From positions 124,001 to 188,000 of the forward strand of contig NZ_JACIJK010000002.1 in NCBI RefSeq assembly GCF_014199305.1: a stretch of DNA of 64,000 nucleotides. Reading direction: 5' to 3'. This DNA comes from Sphingomonas aerophila (lineage in GTDB: Bacteria > Pseudomonadota > Alphaproteobacteria > Sphingomonadales > Sphingomonadaceae). Under the pieces are notes generated by a model. That model was not told where the DNA came from. It worked only from the letters and a program-made list of their open reading frames with translations, and made no database searches. A program made the position numbers and the translations under genes. Positions 18,217 through 27,528 of the stretch are shown here, one piece after another (positions within the stretch are counted from its first letter, which is position 1; the number at the start of each line of letters is the position of its first letter).

Positions 18217-20719
18217 GGCTGGGCTGCTTAGGTCCAGGCTGGCCCTTGCCTGGCTGGTTGCAGGCGAATGGCGCTGGCACCCGGGCCGTTTCGCCGCCAC
18301 GGCCGTCGCCATCGCCGTAGGGGTCGCGCTCGGCTTCGCCGTTCATCTGGTGAACGGCTCCGCACTCGCCTCGTTCGAGCAGGCGGTGACGGGGGTGAAC
18401 GGCGCCGCCGACCTGCAAGTCCGCGCACGAAGCCCACTCGGCTTCGACGAGCGGCTCTACCCGCGGGTTGCGACCGCGCCGGGCGTCGCCGACGCCAGCC
18501 CAGTTGTGCGCTTGTCTGCCAAAGCCGGACGCGCCCGGTTCGAGCTTCTCGGCCTCGACGTGATCCGGGCCGCAGCGGTGACGCCGAGCCTGGTTGGCGC
18601 GCGATCGAGCGGCCCCGATACGGGCAGTGACGACGTGTTCGCCGGCGACGCGCTCTTTTTGTCGCGTACCGCCCTGGCAGCAACCGGCGCACGGGTCGGC
18701 GAGCGGCTCCGGGTCCTTGCAAACCGTCGCGCGGTCAGCCTCCTTGTCGCGGGTACGCTGCCCGGAGTGCCCGACGGGCAGGCGATCGGAGCAATGGACA
18801 TCGCCGGGGCGCAATGGTCATTCGGAAAGCTCGGCCGGCTCGATAGGCTGGACCTGAAGCTGGACGACCGTACCGCAGCCGATACGGCACTGGTTCGCCT
18901 ACTTGGGGCCGAAGCGGTCGTGGCGACGGGAGAGACGGAGGCGCGGCAGGGCGATGCGCTCAGCCGGGCGTATCGGGTCAACCTCGACATGCTGGCGCTG
19001 GTGGCGCTGCTCACGGGAGGGTTCCTGGTCTTCTCCGCGCAGTCATTGTCCGTGACCCGACGATTGCGCGCCTTCGCGCTAGTTCGCACGCTCGGGCTGC
19101 CGAAACGCGGCATCATCGCTGCCGTGGCGCTGGAGGGCGCTATCATCGGCGTGGTCGGCGCGGCGATCGGGCTCGCAGTCGGCTACACCATGGCAGTGGC
19201 GGCGCTGCGACTGTTCGGCGGCGACCTCGGCGGCGGCTACTTCGCCGGAGGCACGGCGCGCGTCGTGTTCCAGCCGTTAGCTGCTGGGGCCTTTTTTGCG
19301 TTGGGTCTGGCGGCGGCCCTGCTCGGAAGCATCCTGCCAGCGCGCGCTGCGGCTCGTGCTGCACCGGCAGCAGCGCTGAAGAACGCGGGCGATGTCCTTG
19401 ATCCACGCGCGCCCGTCCCCTGGCGGCCGGCGCTTCTCCTGCTGCTTGGCGGCGGTGTAGCGGCGCTGCTTCCTGCAATTAACGGTCTCCCGGTGTTCGG
19501 GTTCACCGCCATGGCGCTACTGCTCGCAGGCGGCGTCGTCGGTGTGCCTTGGCTCGTTCGGAGGCTGCTGTCGCCGTGGCAGGACCGCGACCTCGGCACG
19601 GCGCCCCGGCTGCTGGCACTTCGCCATGTCCATGGCGCCCCCGGACAGGCTGCAATAGCGCTCTGCGGCATCGTCGCGTCCACCGCCCTGATGATCGCGA
19701 TGGCCACCATGGTGACGAGCTTCCGTGGCGCCGTGGACAGCTGGCTGGGACAGGTTCTGTCCGCGGACCTGTACATGCGTGCGGACGGCGGCGACCTTGA
19801 TCCGGCCGCCCAGCAACGGATCGCGGCCACGCCCGGCATTGCCCGGGCCGCATTCAGCCGACAACTGCCCCTGACCATCGTACCGGACCGCCCGCCGGTG
19901 ATCCTGATCGCGCGGCCGGTAAGCAGTAACGCGGGCGATCCGTCGCTGGTGCTGCTGGACAAGGCACCGGTGCCCGCACGCACCACGCCGGTGTGGGTTT
20001 CGGAACCTGCGGCATGGCTATACGGCTGGTCGCCGGGCAGCGACGTCGCATTGCCAATCGGCGGTTCGAGGCGGTTTCGCGTTGCCGGGATTTGGCGCGA
20101 CTATGCCCGCCAGCAGGGTGCGATAGTGATACGCGATTTGGACTATGCCCGCCTCACTGGGGACAAGTTGCGCGACGAAGCGGCGATCACCGTTGCTCCA
20201 GGATTCCAAACTGACGTCGTGCGCCGCTCGCTGATGGCAAGGCTGCCGCCCGGGGTTGCTGTCACCGAACCGGCAACGCTGCGCCGTTTCGCGCTACGAT
20301 TGTTCGACCGCAGTTTCGCGATCACATATGTGCTCGAGGCAGTGGCGATCCTGGTCGGGCTGGCGGGCGTCGCGGCCACCATGTCCGCGCAAACGATCGC
20401 GCGCAGCAAGGAATTCGGCATGCTGCGACATTTGGGGCTCACCCGACGGCAGATAACCGAGATGCTTGCGACCGAGGGCGCCCTGCTCGGGCTTATCGGC
20501 GCGGTTGCGGGCGTCGCGCTAGGCGCGCTGCTCGGGCAAGTGCTGATCCATGTCATCAACCCGCAGTCGTTCAACTGGACCATGGCCACGCGCTGGCCGT
20601 TCGGGACGATGGTCGGCGTCACAGCAGCGCTGGTTGGCGCGGCAACAATGACAGCGATGCTCGCCGGGCGGCGCGCAACCGCGTCGGACGCGGTCGCGGC
20701 TGTTCGGGAGGATTGGTGA
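18209..20719 (+). CDS. FtsX-type ABC permease, long two-domain form
   Basis: The 836-residue membrane protein has an N-terminal span (about residues 25-48), a large periplasmic domain, three spans at about 265-390, further spans near 405-455, a second periplasmic domain and three C-terminal spans (about 715-830). It thus carries two FtsX modules in one chain. The mobile-loop regions AFALVRTLGLPKRGI and EFGMLRHLGLTRRQI precede each FtsX module. This layout matches AttFG/YbbP-type permeases. The substrate is unknown; the ATPase upstream and AttH-like protein downstream are its likely partners. Confidence 0.88.
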   Translation: MAEAGLLRSRLALAWLVAGEWRWHPGRFAATAVAIAVGVALGFAVHLVNGSALASFEQAVTGVNGAADLQVRARSPLGFDERLYPRVATAPGVADASPVVRLSAKAGRARFELLGLDVIRAAAVTPSLVGARSSGPDTGSDDVFAGDALFLSRTALAATGARVGERLRVLANRRAVSLLVAGTLPGVPDGQAIGAMDIAGAQWSFGKLGRLDRLDLKLDDRTAADTALVRLLGAEAVVATGETEARQGDALSRAYRVNLDMLALVALLTGGFLVFSAQSLSVTRRLRAFALVRTLGLPKRGIIAAVALEGAIIGVVGAAIGLAVGYTMAVAALRLFGGDLGGGYFAGGTARVVFQPLAAGAFFALGLAAALLGSILPARAAARAAPAAALKNAGDVLDPRAPVPWRPALLLLLGGGVAALLPAINGLPVFGFTAMALLLAGGVVGVPWLVRRLLSPWQDRDLGTAPRLLALRHVHGAPGQAAIALCGIVASTALMIAMATMVTSFRGAVDSWLGQVLSADLYMRADGGDLDPAAQQRIAATPGIARAAFSRQLPLTIVPDRPPVILIARPVSSNAGDPSLVLLDKAPVPARTTPVWVSEPAAWLYGWSPGSDVALPIGGSRRFRVAGIWRDYARQQGAIVIRDLDYARLTGDKLRDEAAITVAPGFQTDVVRRSLMARLPPGVAVTEPATLRRFALRLFDRSFAITYVLEAVAILVGLAGVAATMSAQTIARSKEFGMLRHLGLTRRQITEMLATEGALLGLIGAVAGVALGALLGQVLIHVINPQSFNWTMATRWPFGTMVGVTAALVGAATMTAMLAGRRATASDAVAAVREDW

Positions 20720-21771
20720 TGCGAGCGGTCCTCGCCGCCGTGGCTGTCGCCGGGATCGCCGCCGCTCCACCCTACCCCGTCGTGCGCCCAGGGATCCGCC
20801 TCAGCTTCCCGGTTGATCATGGCGCGCACCCCGCGTTTCGCACCGAATGGTGGTATGTAACCGGCTGGCTAAAGGGCGCGGATGGTCGCGACGTCGGCTT
20901 TCAGGTCACCTTTTTTCGCGTGAACCCGCATGCCGGCGCGAACAACCCGAGCCGTTTCGCGCCGCACCAGGTGATCTTCGCCCATGCCGCGCTGTCGGAC
21001 CCAGCGCTGGGCCGCATCCTTCATGCCGAGCGCGCGGCACGAACCGGCTTCGGGTTGGCGGGCGCGGCAACCGGCACCGCGGCCGTGGGGCTGAATGGCT
21101 GGACTTTTCGCCGCCTATCCGACGGCCGATTCGCGAGCCGGGTGAGCGGTCGCGAGTTCTCCCTCGACCTTCGCTTTCGACCCACTCAGCCGCCGCTTGC
21201 CCAGGGCGAGAATGGGTACAGCCGCAAGGGGCCTAAACCTGAACAGGCGAGCTACTACTACTCGGTTCCGCACCTTTCGGTCGCGGGCACCGTTGCTCGC
21301 GCCGGCAAGGCGGAGCGGATGACCGGAGAGGCCTGGCTCGACCGCGAGTGGTCGTCCGACTACCTCGCCCCTGACGCATCCGGATGGGACTGGACGGGGC
21401 TCAACCTCGACGATGGCGGCGCGCTGATGGCATTCCGCATCCGCCGCAAAGGCGGAGGGGTGCTGTGGGCAGGCGGCTCGTACCGCCGACCTGATGGGCA
21501 GGTTATACGTTTGGCTCCCGGCGACGTGACGTTCACGCCAAAGGCGACGTGGCGCTCGGCGCGAACCGGTGCTCTCTATCCGGTGGCACAGATGCTGAGC
21601 GTCCGTCTCCCCGGCGGCGTTCGACGCTTTCCCCTTCAACCGATGTTCTCCGACCAGGAGGTGGACGCTCGTGCGGCCGGACAGCCCGTGTACTGGGAAG
21701 GCGCTGTTCGCACCATAACGGGCAGAGGGTACCTGGAACTGACCGGATATGCTGCCGACCTGAAATTGTAA
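20719..21771 (+). CDS. AttH/CrtC-like lipocalin-fold secreted protein
   Basis: The 350-residue protein has a short signal peptide (MRAVLAAVAVAGIAAAP) and the family's opening FPVDHGAHPAFRTEWWYVTG, followed by GFQVTFFR, FAHAALSDP, LDREWSSDYL and GWDWTGLNLDDGGALMAFRIR. These are hallmarks of the AttH / carotenoid 1,2-hydratase (CrtC) lipocalin-like family. AttH is usually found with an ABC ATPase and FtsX permease, exactly as here. The start ATG shares one base with the permease stop (TGATG). Carotenoid hydration is unlikely because no carotenoid genes adjoin. Confidence 0.86.
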   Translation: MRAVLAAVAVAGIAAAPPYPVVRPGIRLSFPVDHGAHPAFRTEWWYVTGWLKGADGRDVGFQVTFFRVNPHAGANNPSRFAPHQVIFAHAALSDPALGRILHAERAARTGFGLAGAATGTAAVGLNGWTFRRLSDGRFASRVSGREFSLDLRFRPTQPPLAQGENGYSRKGPKPEQASYYYSVPHLSVAGTVARAGKAERMTGEAWLDREWSSDYLAPDASGWDWTGLNLDDGGALMAFRIRRKGGGVLWAGGSYRRPDGQVIRLAPGDVTFTPKATWRSARTGALYPVAQMLSVRLPGGVRRFPLQPMFSDQEVDARAAGQPVYWEGAVRTITGRGYLELTGYAADLKL

Positions 21772-22082
21772 GCCCTCGACGATTTTGGGGCAATCGTGTG
21801 CCGAACAGTTGCGGACGCCTACTCCTCGGGTCATGCCGGAATTGTGAGTGAGCATGATCCGCTCATCGAACGGCCTTTCCTACAGGTCTTGTGGCATCTC
21901 GCCTCCGATACGCCGCTCAGCAGCCTGTTTTCGCCGTCCTGGCCAGGAGGCGACCCCGGCAGCGCCCCGTCGCAAGCTGGTGTGGCGGACAGAATTCGTA
22001 ACGGTCCCGTACTGGACGTCGCCTGTCGCGGCGCTAAGCGATCCGAGATGGGCCGCAGCGGCGCCTAAGAAGGGGGACCGGC
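21772..22082 (+). other. Intergenic leader of the phospholipase D gene
   Basis: About 310 bases without a convincing gene. Two overlapping 90-codon frames exist but have low-quality composition and no motif. The right end holds AAGGGGG before the phospholipase D start. No terminator hairpin or clear promoter was recognised. Confidence 0.45.
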
Positions 22083-23525
22083 ATGGTGAACAAGGGCGAA
22101 CAGGCGCTGTGGCGACGTGAGCATGCCAGCCGTTTCAGCGTCATCGTCGATGCGGATCGCTACTTCGAAGTTGCTCGGGTCGCGTTGCTTCAGGCCCGTT
22201 CGCGGATCATGCTGGTTGGGTGGGATTTCGATGCCCGGATTGTATTGAACCGGACCGAGCGCGAGCGGGGTGAGCCGGCTCAGATCGGCGACTTCCTGTA
22301 CTGGCTGGTCGACCGCACTCCCGGGCTGGAGCTGTACCTGTTGCGTTGGGACGTGGGCGCGTTCAAGTCACTGTTCCGGGGCACGACCCTGATCACCATG
22401 CTGCAATGGATGCGGCACCCTCGCATTCACACCAAGCTCGACACCCATCACCCGACCGGCAGCTCGCATCACCAGAAGATCGTGGCGATCGACGACTGCT
22501 TCGCCTTCTGCGGCGGGATCGACATGACGGGCGAGCGTTGGGACACCCGCAAACATCGGGACGGCGAGCCAGGACGACGGACGCCGGCTGGTCGCCCGTA
22601 CAAGCCGTGGCACGACGCAACCACGGCGGTTGCAGGCCCGGCGGCGTTGGCACTGGGCGATCTTTGCCGCGACCGTTGGCATCGAGCGACCGGCACGCAG
22701 CTGTCGCCGACATCACCCCGCGATTCATGCTGGCCCGACAATCTGCCCACAGACATCGAAGACGCCCAGATCGGCATTGCGCGAACGATTCCGGTGATGG
22801 ACGACCAGGAACCGGTGGACGAGATCGAGAAGCTGTTCCTGTCCCAGATCGCCCATGCGCGCCGGCACGTGTACATAGAAAGCCAGTATTTCGCCTCGCG
22901 CCGGGTTGCGGAGGCGATCGGTCGGCGGCTTCAAGAGGCCCACGGCCCGGAATTCGTCATCATCAACCCGCAAACGGCCGAAGGCTGGTTACAGCCGATC
23001 GCGATGGACAGCGCCCGGGCGCGGCTGATGAAGGCGTTGCGGGCTCTGGACACCCATGGCCGCCTTCGAATGTATCACCCGTACACCGCTGGCGGCGAGC
23101 CGATCTATGTGCACGCCAAGATTATGGTGGTTGACGATCGCACGGTCCGCATCGGGTCCGCCAACATCAACAATCGCTCGATGAAGCTCGACACGGAATG
23201 TGACGTGATCCTCGATGCGAGGGATAACGACGCGGCAAAGGTGGCGGAACTGGCGCTTCGGTTGCGCGATGACTTGCTGGCCGAGCACCTGGGTTGTGAG
23301 CTGGACGATGTTAGCGCGGCGGTCGAGCAGAACGGCAGCCTGATCGCGGGCATCGAGGCATTGCGCAAGCCAGGCAAGACGCTCCGCGAGTATGAATTGC
23401 CGGAACTCGGGCCGACCTTCACCTGGCTTGCCGACAACGAGCTTCTCGACCCAGAGGGACCGGACGAGATGTTCGAGCCCTTGGCTGAGCGCGGGTTGTT
23501 TCGCGGGAGACTACGCAGGCGGTGA
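22083..23525 (+). CDS. Phospholipase D / cardiolipin-synthase-like protein
   Basis: The 480-residue protein contains two HKD motifs: HHQKIVAIDD (H130, K132, D137) followed by GGIDMTGERWD, and VHAKIMVVDD followed by GSANINNRSMKLDTECDV. Such enzymes transfer or hydrolyse phosphatidyl groups. There is no N-terminal membrane span, unlike ClsA, so it is closer to ClsB/ClsC or stand-alone PLD proteins. A ribosome-binding AAGGGGG is present. The downstream gene converges. Substrate choice between cardiolipin synthesis and lipolysis cannot be read. Confidence 0.88.
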   Translation: MVNKGEQALWRREHASRFSVIVDADRYFEVARVALLQARSRIMLVGWDFDARIVLNRTERERGEPAQIGDFLYWLVDRTPGLELYLLRWDVGAFKSLFRGTTLITMLQWMRHPRIHTKLDTHHPTGSSHHQKIVAIDDCFAFCGGIDMTGERWDTRKHRDGEPGRRTPAGRPYKPWHDATTAVAGPAALALGDLCRDRWHRATGTQLSPTSPRDSCWPDNLPTDIEDAQIGIARTIPVMDDQEPVDEIEKLFLSQIAHARRHVYIESQYFASRRVAEAIGRRLQEAHGPEFVIINPQTAEGWLQPIAMDSARARLMKALRALDTHGRLRMYHPYTAGGEPIYVHAKIMVVDDRTVRIGSANINNRSMKLDTECDVILDARDNDAAKVAELALRLRDDLLAEHLGCELDDVSAAVEQNGSLIAGIEALRKPGKTLREYELPELGPTFTWLADNELLDPEGPDEMFEPLAERGLFRGRLRRR

Positions 23526-23548
23526 CCGCTTCAGGGTGGTGCGACTGG

Positions 23549-24148
23549 CTAGCCATCCTCTTCGGCCACCAGCCATCCGGACGGCGGGGGCGAGTTCCAG
23601 GGCCAGGTGCGGGGAACATCGACCAGGATCGCAGGCGCCAGCCATCCGGCCTGCACCAGGCGATGACGAATCGAGCGTAGTGGCTCGACCAAACCGTCGT
23701 CCACCGTCCGGTCAGCGGCGGAAGCGCGTTGCCAGAAATGGCGAACGCCGTCGCGATCATGCGAGTATCGGTACACCACAAGCAGCGCGAGCCGCAGTTC
23801 CAGGGTGGCGACCGCCCGCCCCCGAGAAGTGTGAACCGCCTGCTCCAGCACCTTCATCGCCGTGTCGAGCAGGTGAGCGTCCAGCCGGCCGACCCGCCTG
23901 GGCATATTGGCTGCGCGGCGGGCAAAGGGGACCGCCGCGGCGCGCAGGTTCGTTGAACCACAGCCAAAGCGCCGACATCGCAAGGCACGGGTGATCTCCG
24001 ACCAGACCTGGCTCGCGCCCAACGCGAACAGATGCCGGGCAAAGGCGTCGCGCTGCCAGTCCTCTTCGAAGCCGCACTCGCGGCAGGTGATCCGCACGTC
24101 CGCCTCGATCCGGGCCAGATCCGACAGGTGCTTGGGTTGTCCGACCAT
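23549..24148 (-). CDS. Zinc-ribbon protein of unknown function, end of the imuA-imuB-dnaE2 cassette
   Basis: I do not recognise a named family. The 199-residue protein has an N-terminal zinc-ribbon pattern with C22-x2-C25 and C58-x4-C63, then an Arg-rich helical segment (about 65-110), a helical middle and a Trp/Pro-rich C-terminus. No membrane segment is present. It starts 64 bases downstream of dnaE2 on the same strand, with no terminator hairpin seen between, so it may be transcribed with the SOS-controlled mutagenesis genes. A nucleic-acid-binding role is inference only. Confidence 0.65.
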   Translation of the reverse strand: MVGQPKHLSDLARIEADVRITCRECGFEEDWQRDAFARHLFALGASQVWSEITRALRCRRFGCGSTNLRAAAVPFARRAANMPRRVGRLDAHLLDTAMKVLEQAVHTSRGRAVATLELRLALLVVYRYSHDRDGVRHFWQRASAADRTVDDGLVEPLRSIRHRLVQAGWLAPAILVDVPRTWPWNSPPPSGWLVAEEDG

Positions 24149-24212
24149 GAAGTCTCATCTTGTGCGGGCGAAAAGGTCGGTACGGTGGCCGGGTCGCGGC
24201 GGCAGGTCCGGT

Positions 24213-27200
24213 TCAGTGGAAGTCGTGGCTGCGGATCGGGATCACCTCCTCCGGGTCGCACCCGGTGCGAAAGGGTGGATGGTAGAGGCTGCGTGGCTTG
24301 GGCTTCCATCCCGTCTCACCGCGGTCGGGTGAGCCGGCGTGGGTGGCGCCGTCGCCGGGGCTGGTTAGGCGCGGCATGTCGATTTCACCGACCTCGCGCA
24401 GCATGGCCGTGCGGTCATGGATGCGATCCGCGATGACGTGGATCACTTCTCCCTCGCGCTGCACCACGCCCGTCACGCTGATCATCGCGGAGGACATCAC
24501 GGTTGTGCGCTGGGCCTCAAACCGATCGGGCCACAGGATGATGTTGGCGACGCCGGTCTCATCCTCGACCGTGATGAACAGAACGCCCTTCGCGCTGCCA
24601 GGCTTCTGGCGGACCAGGATGATGCCCGCGACCTCGACACGACGCCCGTCGCGTGTGTCGCGCAGCGCAGCGCAGGTAATCACCCGCTGCCGCGCCAGCT
24701 CGCCGCGCAGGAAGAACAAGGGATGCTGGCGCAGCGTCAGCTGGGTCGCGCGATAGTCTTCGACCACTTCCCGCCCTGCCGTGAGTGCCACCAGCGACAC
24801 CGGCTCCTCGCGCCGCTCGGCAGCCTCCAGCAACGGCAGCGGCGTTTCGCCCAAGCCGCGGATCGCCCATAGCGCCTGACGCCGGTCCAGCCCCAGCGCG
24901 CGGAAAGCATCGGCCTTGGCGAGCTTCTCCAGCGTCGCGAGCGGCACGCCCGACCGCCGCCACATGTCCTCAACCGATGTGAACGGCGCCACTTCCCGCG
25001 CCGTCAGGATGCGAACGGCATCGATCACGGCGACACCGTGCACGATGCGCAGCCCCAGCCTGAGTGGCAGTTGGCCGTTTTTGCCGCCACCCTCTCCTAC
25101 CAGCCGCGTGTCCCAATCGCTCTCGACCACGCAGACCGGCTGCACCCTGACGCCATGCTCGCGCGCATCGCGGACGATCTGTGCGGGGGCATAGAAGCCC
25201 ATCGGCTGCGCATTGAGCAACGCCGCGCAGAACACGTCGGGATGATGGCACTTCATCCAGGACGAGGCATAGGCGATCTTGGCAAAGCTCGCCGCATGGC
25301 TTTCGGGGAAGCCATAGGAGCCAAACCCCTCGATCTGCTTGACCAGCCGCTCGGCGAACTCGGGGCCGATCCCCCTCTCGGCCATGCCCTCGATCAGCTC
25401 CGCTTTGAACTGCCCAACCCCTTGCGTGTATTTGAACGTCGCCATGGCCTTGCGTAGTTCATCGGCGCGGGCGGGCGTGAAGCCTGCGCCCTCGATTGCG
25501 ACCTTCATCGCCTGTTCCTGGAACAAGGGCACGCCATAGGTTTTGGCCAGCACCGCCTTCAGCGCAGGGCTGGGATAGTCGAACTCAATGTCCGGATTAC
25601 GCCGCTTCTGCTCGCGCCGCCTCAGATACGGGTGCACCATGTCGCCCTGGATTGGACCGGGGCGGACGATCGCGACCTGGATGGCAATGTCGTAGAAGGT
25701 TTCGGGCCGCATCCGTGGCAGCATCGCCATCTGCGCGCGGCTTTCTATCTGGAAGACGCCCAGCGTGTCGGCGCGCTGGATCATGGCAAAGGTCTGGGGA
25801 TCGTCGACCTGCAACGCCTCATGATCCAGCGTCAGGTGCACGTCCTTGTGCAGCGCGAGCAGGTTAAAGGCCCGCCGCATGCAGCCGAGCATACCCAAGC
25901 CGAGGATATCGACCTTCATCATCCCCGCTTCCTCGATGTCCTCCTTTTCCCATTCCACCACGCGTCGGTCGGTCATGGAGGCAGGCTCGATCGGCACCAG
26001 CCGGTCCAGGCGATCGCGGGTGAGCACGAAACCGCCGGGATGCTGCGACAGGTGGCGGGGCGTGCCGATCAGCTCGCGCGCCAGTTCCAGCGTCAGCGCC
26101 AGGCGCGGGTCGCCGCGGTCGAGGTTGAGCGCGTCGACGTGCCGGTCGGCGACGCCCTCCTCCGACCAGCCCCATACCTGTCCGGCGAGCGCTGCCGTCA
26201 TGTCTTCGGGCAGGCCAAGCGCCTTGCCGACTTCCCGCACGGCGCCCCGCGCGCGAAAGCGGCTGACCACCGCGGTCAGCGCGGCATGTTCATGGCCATA
26301 GGTTTCATAGATCCATTGGATCACTTCCTCGCGCCGTTCATGCTCGAAATCGATGTCGATGTCGGGCGGCTCTGCGCGGTTCTCGGACAGAAATCGCTCG
26401 AACAGCAGTTGGTGCACGACCGGATCGATCGAGGTGATGCCAAGGACGAAGCAGATCACCGAATTGGCGGCGGAGCCACGCCCCTGGCACAGGATCTCCT
26501 GGCTGCGTGCGAACTCCACGATCGAATGGACGGTCAGGAAGTACGCCGCGTAGTTGAGCTTCGCTACCAGCCCCAGCTCCTTGGCCAGCAGCTCGCGGTA
26601 CACGACCGGCGGGTTGCCGCTGAAGCGCTGCTCCAGCGCGCGGGAGGACAGCTTTTCCAACGCCTGTTGCGGCGTTTGCCCGGCCATCACCGCTTCTTCG
26701 GGATAGAGGTACTGGTCGCGCAGGTTGCGAGGTGAAAAGCTGCAACGCTCCACGATAGCCTCCACCGCGGCCAGCGCTTGAGGATAGCGGCCGAAGCGAC
26801 GGGCCATCTCGTGCGGGGGTTGCAGGCAGCGATCGGCGGAGCGTTCGCGCTTCAGGCCAAGGTCGTCGACCGTGCACTTTTCCCGGATCGCAGTCACCAC
26901 GTCCTGCAACAGGCGGCGGTCCGGTTCGTGGTAGAGCACGTCGCCCGTGACGAGTGGCGTCAGGCCATAGCGCGCCGCGTCTCCCGCCGCCTGGTGCAGC
27001 CGGCGCGCATCGTCCGGGCGTCGGCTCTGTGTCAGGCAGACATGGCCGCGATCCCGCCCGAACAGGTCCGCCATCCAGCGCAACTGCTCCTCGACACACC
27101 CGTCAGTGTCCGGCACCAGCGATGCGACCAGGCCATCGGCATGCGCGGCCAGATCCTCCCAATGCAGGAAGCATCGTCCCTTTTCGCCATGCTGCGGCCG

Positions 27201-27512
27201 CGCGCGCGCCTTGCCGATCGTCAGCAGCCGCGTCAGCCGGCTCCACGCGTCCAGGTCCTCCGGCCAGACCAGGACTGACGCGCCGGACACAAGGTCAAGC
27301 CGGCACCCAGTGACCAGGCGGATGGGCGCGTGCTGGTGCGACACCTCCTCGGCGGCGACCAGCGATCGCATGATGCCGGCAACCGAATTGCGGTCGGTGA
27401 TGCCCAGTGCCGGCATGCCCATGGTGGACGCGGTCGCGAACAGCTCCTCACACGACGACACGCCGCGCAGAAAGCAGAAGTGGGTGGACACCTGCAGCTC
27501 GCTATAGGTCAC
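24213..27512 (-). CDS. dnaE2: Error-prone DNA polymerase III alpha-like subunit DnaE2
   Basis: DnaE2 is the C-family polymerase of the ImuA-ImuB-DnaE2 mutasome that copies damaged templates. The 1099-residue protein has an N-terminal PHP domain (about 1-250), the palm with GRGSAANSVICFVLGI and PPDIDIDFEHERR carrying catalytic Asp residues, fingers, and a C-terminal OB fold (GVLFITVEDETGVANIILWP). The length matches DnaE2 and lacks the C-terminal tau-binding part of DnaE1. The start is GTG 27512, 16 bases after imuB. Confidence 0.95.
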   Translation of the reverse strand: MTYSELQVSTHFCFLRGVSSCEELFATASTMGMPALGITDRNSVAGIMRSLVAAEEVSHQHAPIRLVTGCRLDLVSGASVLVWPEDLDAWSRLTRLLTIGKARARPQHGEKGRCFLHWEDLAAHADGLVASLVPDTDGCVEEQLRWMADLFGRDRGHVCLTQSRRPDDARRLHQAAGDAARYGLTPLVTGDVLYHEPDRRLLQDVVTAIREKCTVDDLGLKRERSADRCLQPPHEMARRFGRYPQALAAVEAIVERCSFSPRNLRDQYLYPEEAVMAGQTPQQALEKLSSRALEQRFSGNPPVVYRELLAKELGLVAKLNYAAYFLTVHSIVEFARSQEILCQGRGSAANSVICFVLGITSIDPVVHQLLFERFLSENRAEPPDIDIDFEHERREEVIQWIYETYGHEHAALTAVVSRFRARGAVREVGKALGLPEDMTAALAGQVWGWSEEGVADRHVDALNLDRGDPRLALTLELARELIGTPRHLSQHPGGFVLTRDRLDRLVPIEPASMTDRRVVEWEKEDIEEAGMMKVDILGLGMLGCMRRAFNLLALHKDVHLTLDHEALQVDDPQTFAMIQRADTLGVFQIESRAQMAMLPRMRPETFYDIAIQVAIVRPGPIQGDMVHPYLRRREQKRRNPDIEFDYPSPALKAVLAKTYGVPLFQEQAMKVAIEGAGFTPARADELRKAMATFKYTQGVGQFKAELIEGMAERGIGPEFAERLVKQIEGFGSYGFPESHAASFAKIAYASSWMKCHHPDVFCAALLNAQPMGFYAPAQIVRDAREHGVRVQPVCVVESDWDTRLVGEGGGKNGQLPLRLGLRIVHGVAVIDAVRILTAREVAPFTSVEDMWRRSGVPLATLEKLAKADAFRALGLDRRQALWAIRGLGETPLPLLEAAERREEPVSLVALTAGREVVEDYRATQLTLRQHPLFFLRGELARQRVITCAALRDTRDGRRVEVAGIILVRQKPGSAKGVLFITVEDETGVANIILWPDRFEAQRTTVMSSAMISVTGVVQREGEVIHVIADRIHDRTAMLREVGEIDMPRLTSPGDGATHAGSPDRGETGWKPKPRSLYHPPFRTGCDPEEVIPIRSHDFH

Positions 27513-27528
27513 CGGGAACGTCCCACCG

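Noticed and set aside
25632-26735. 367-codon plus-strand frame opposite dnaE2
   Set aside because: Antisense shadow of dnaE2 with no recognisable domain.
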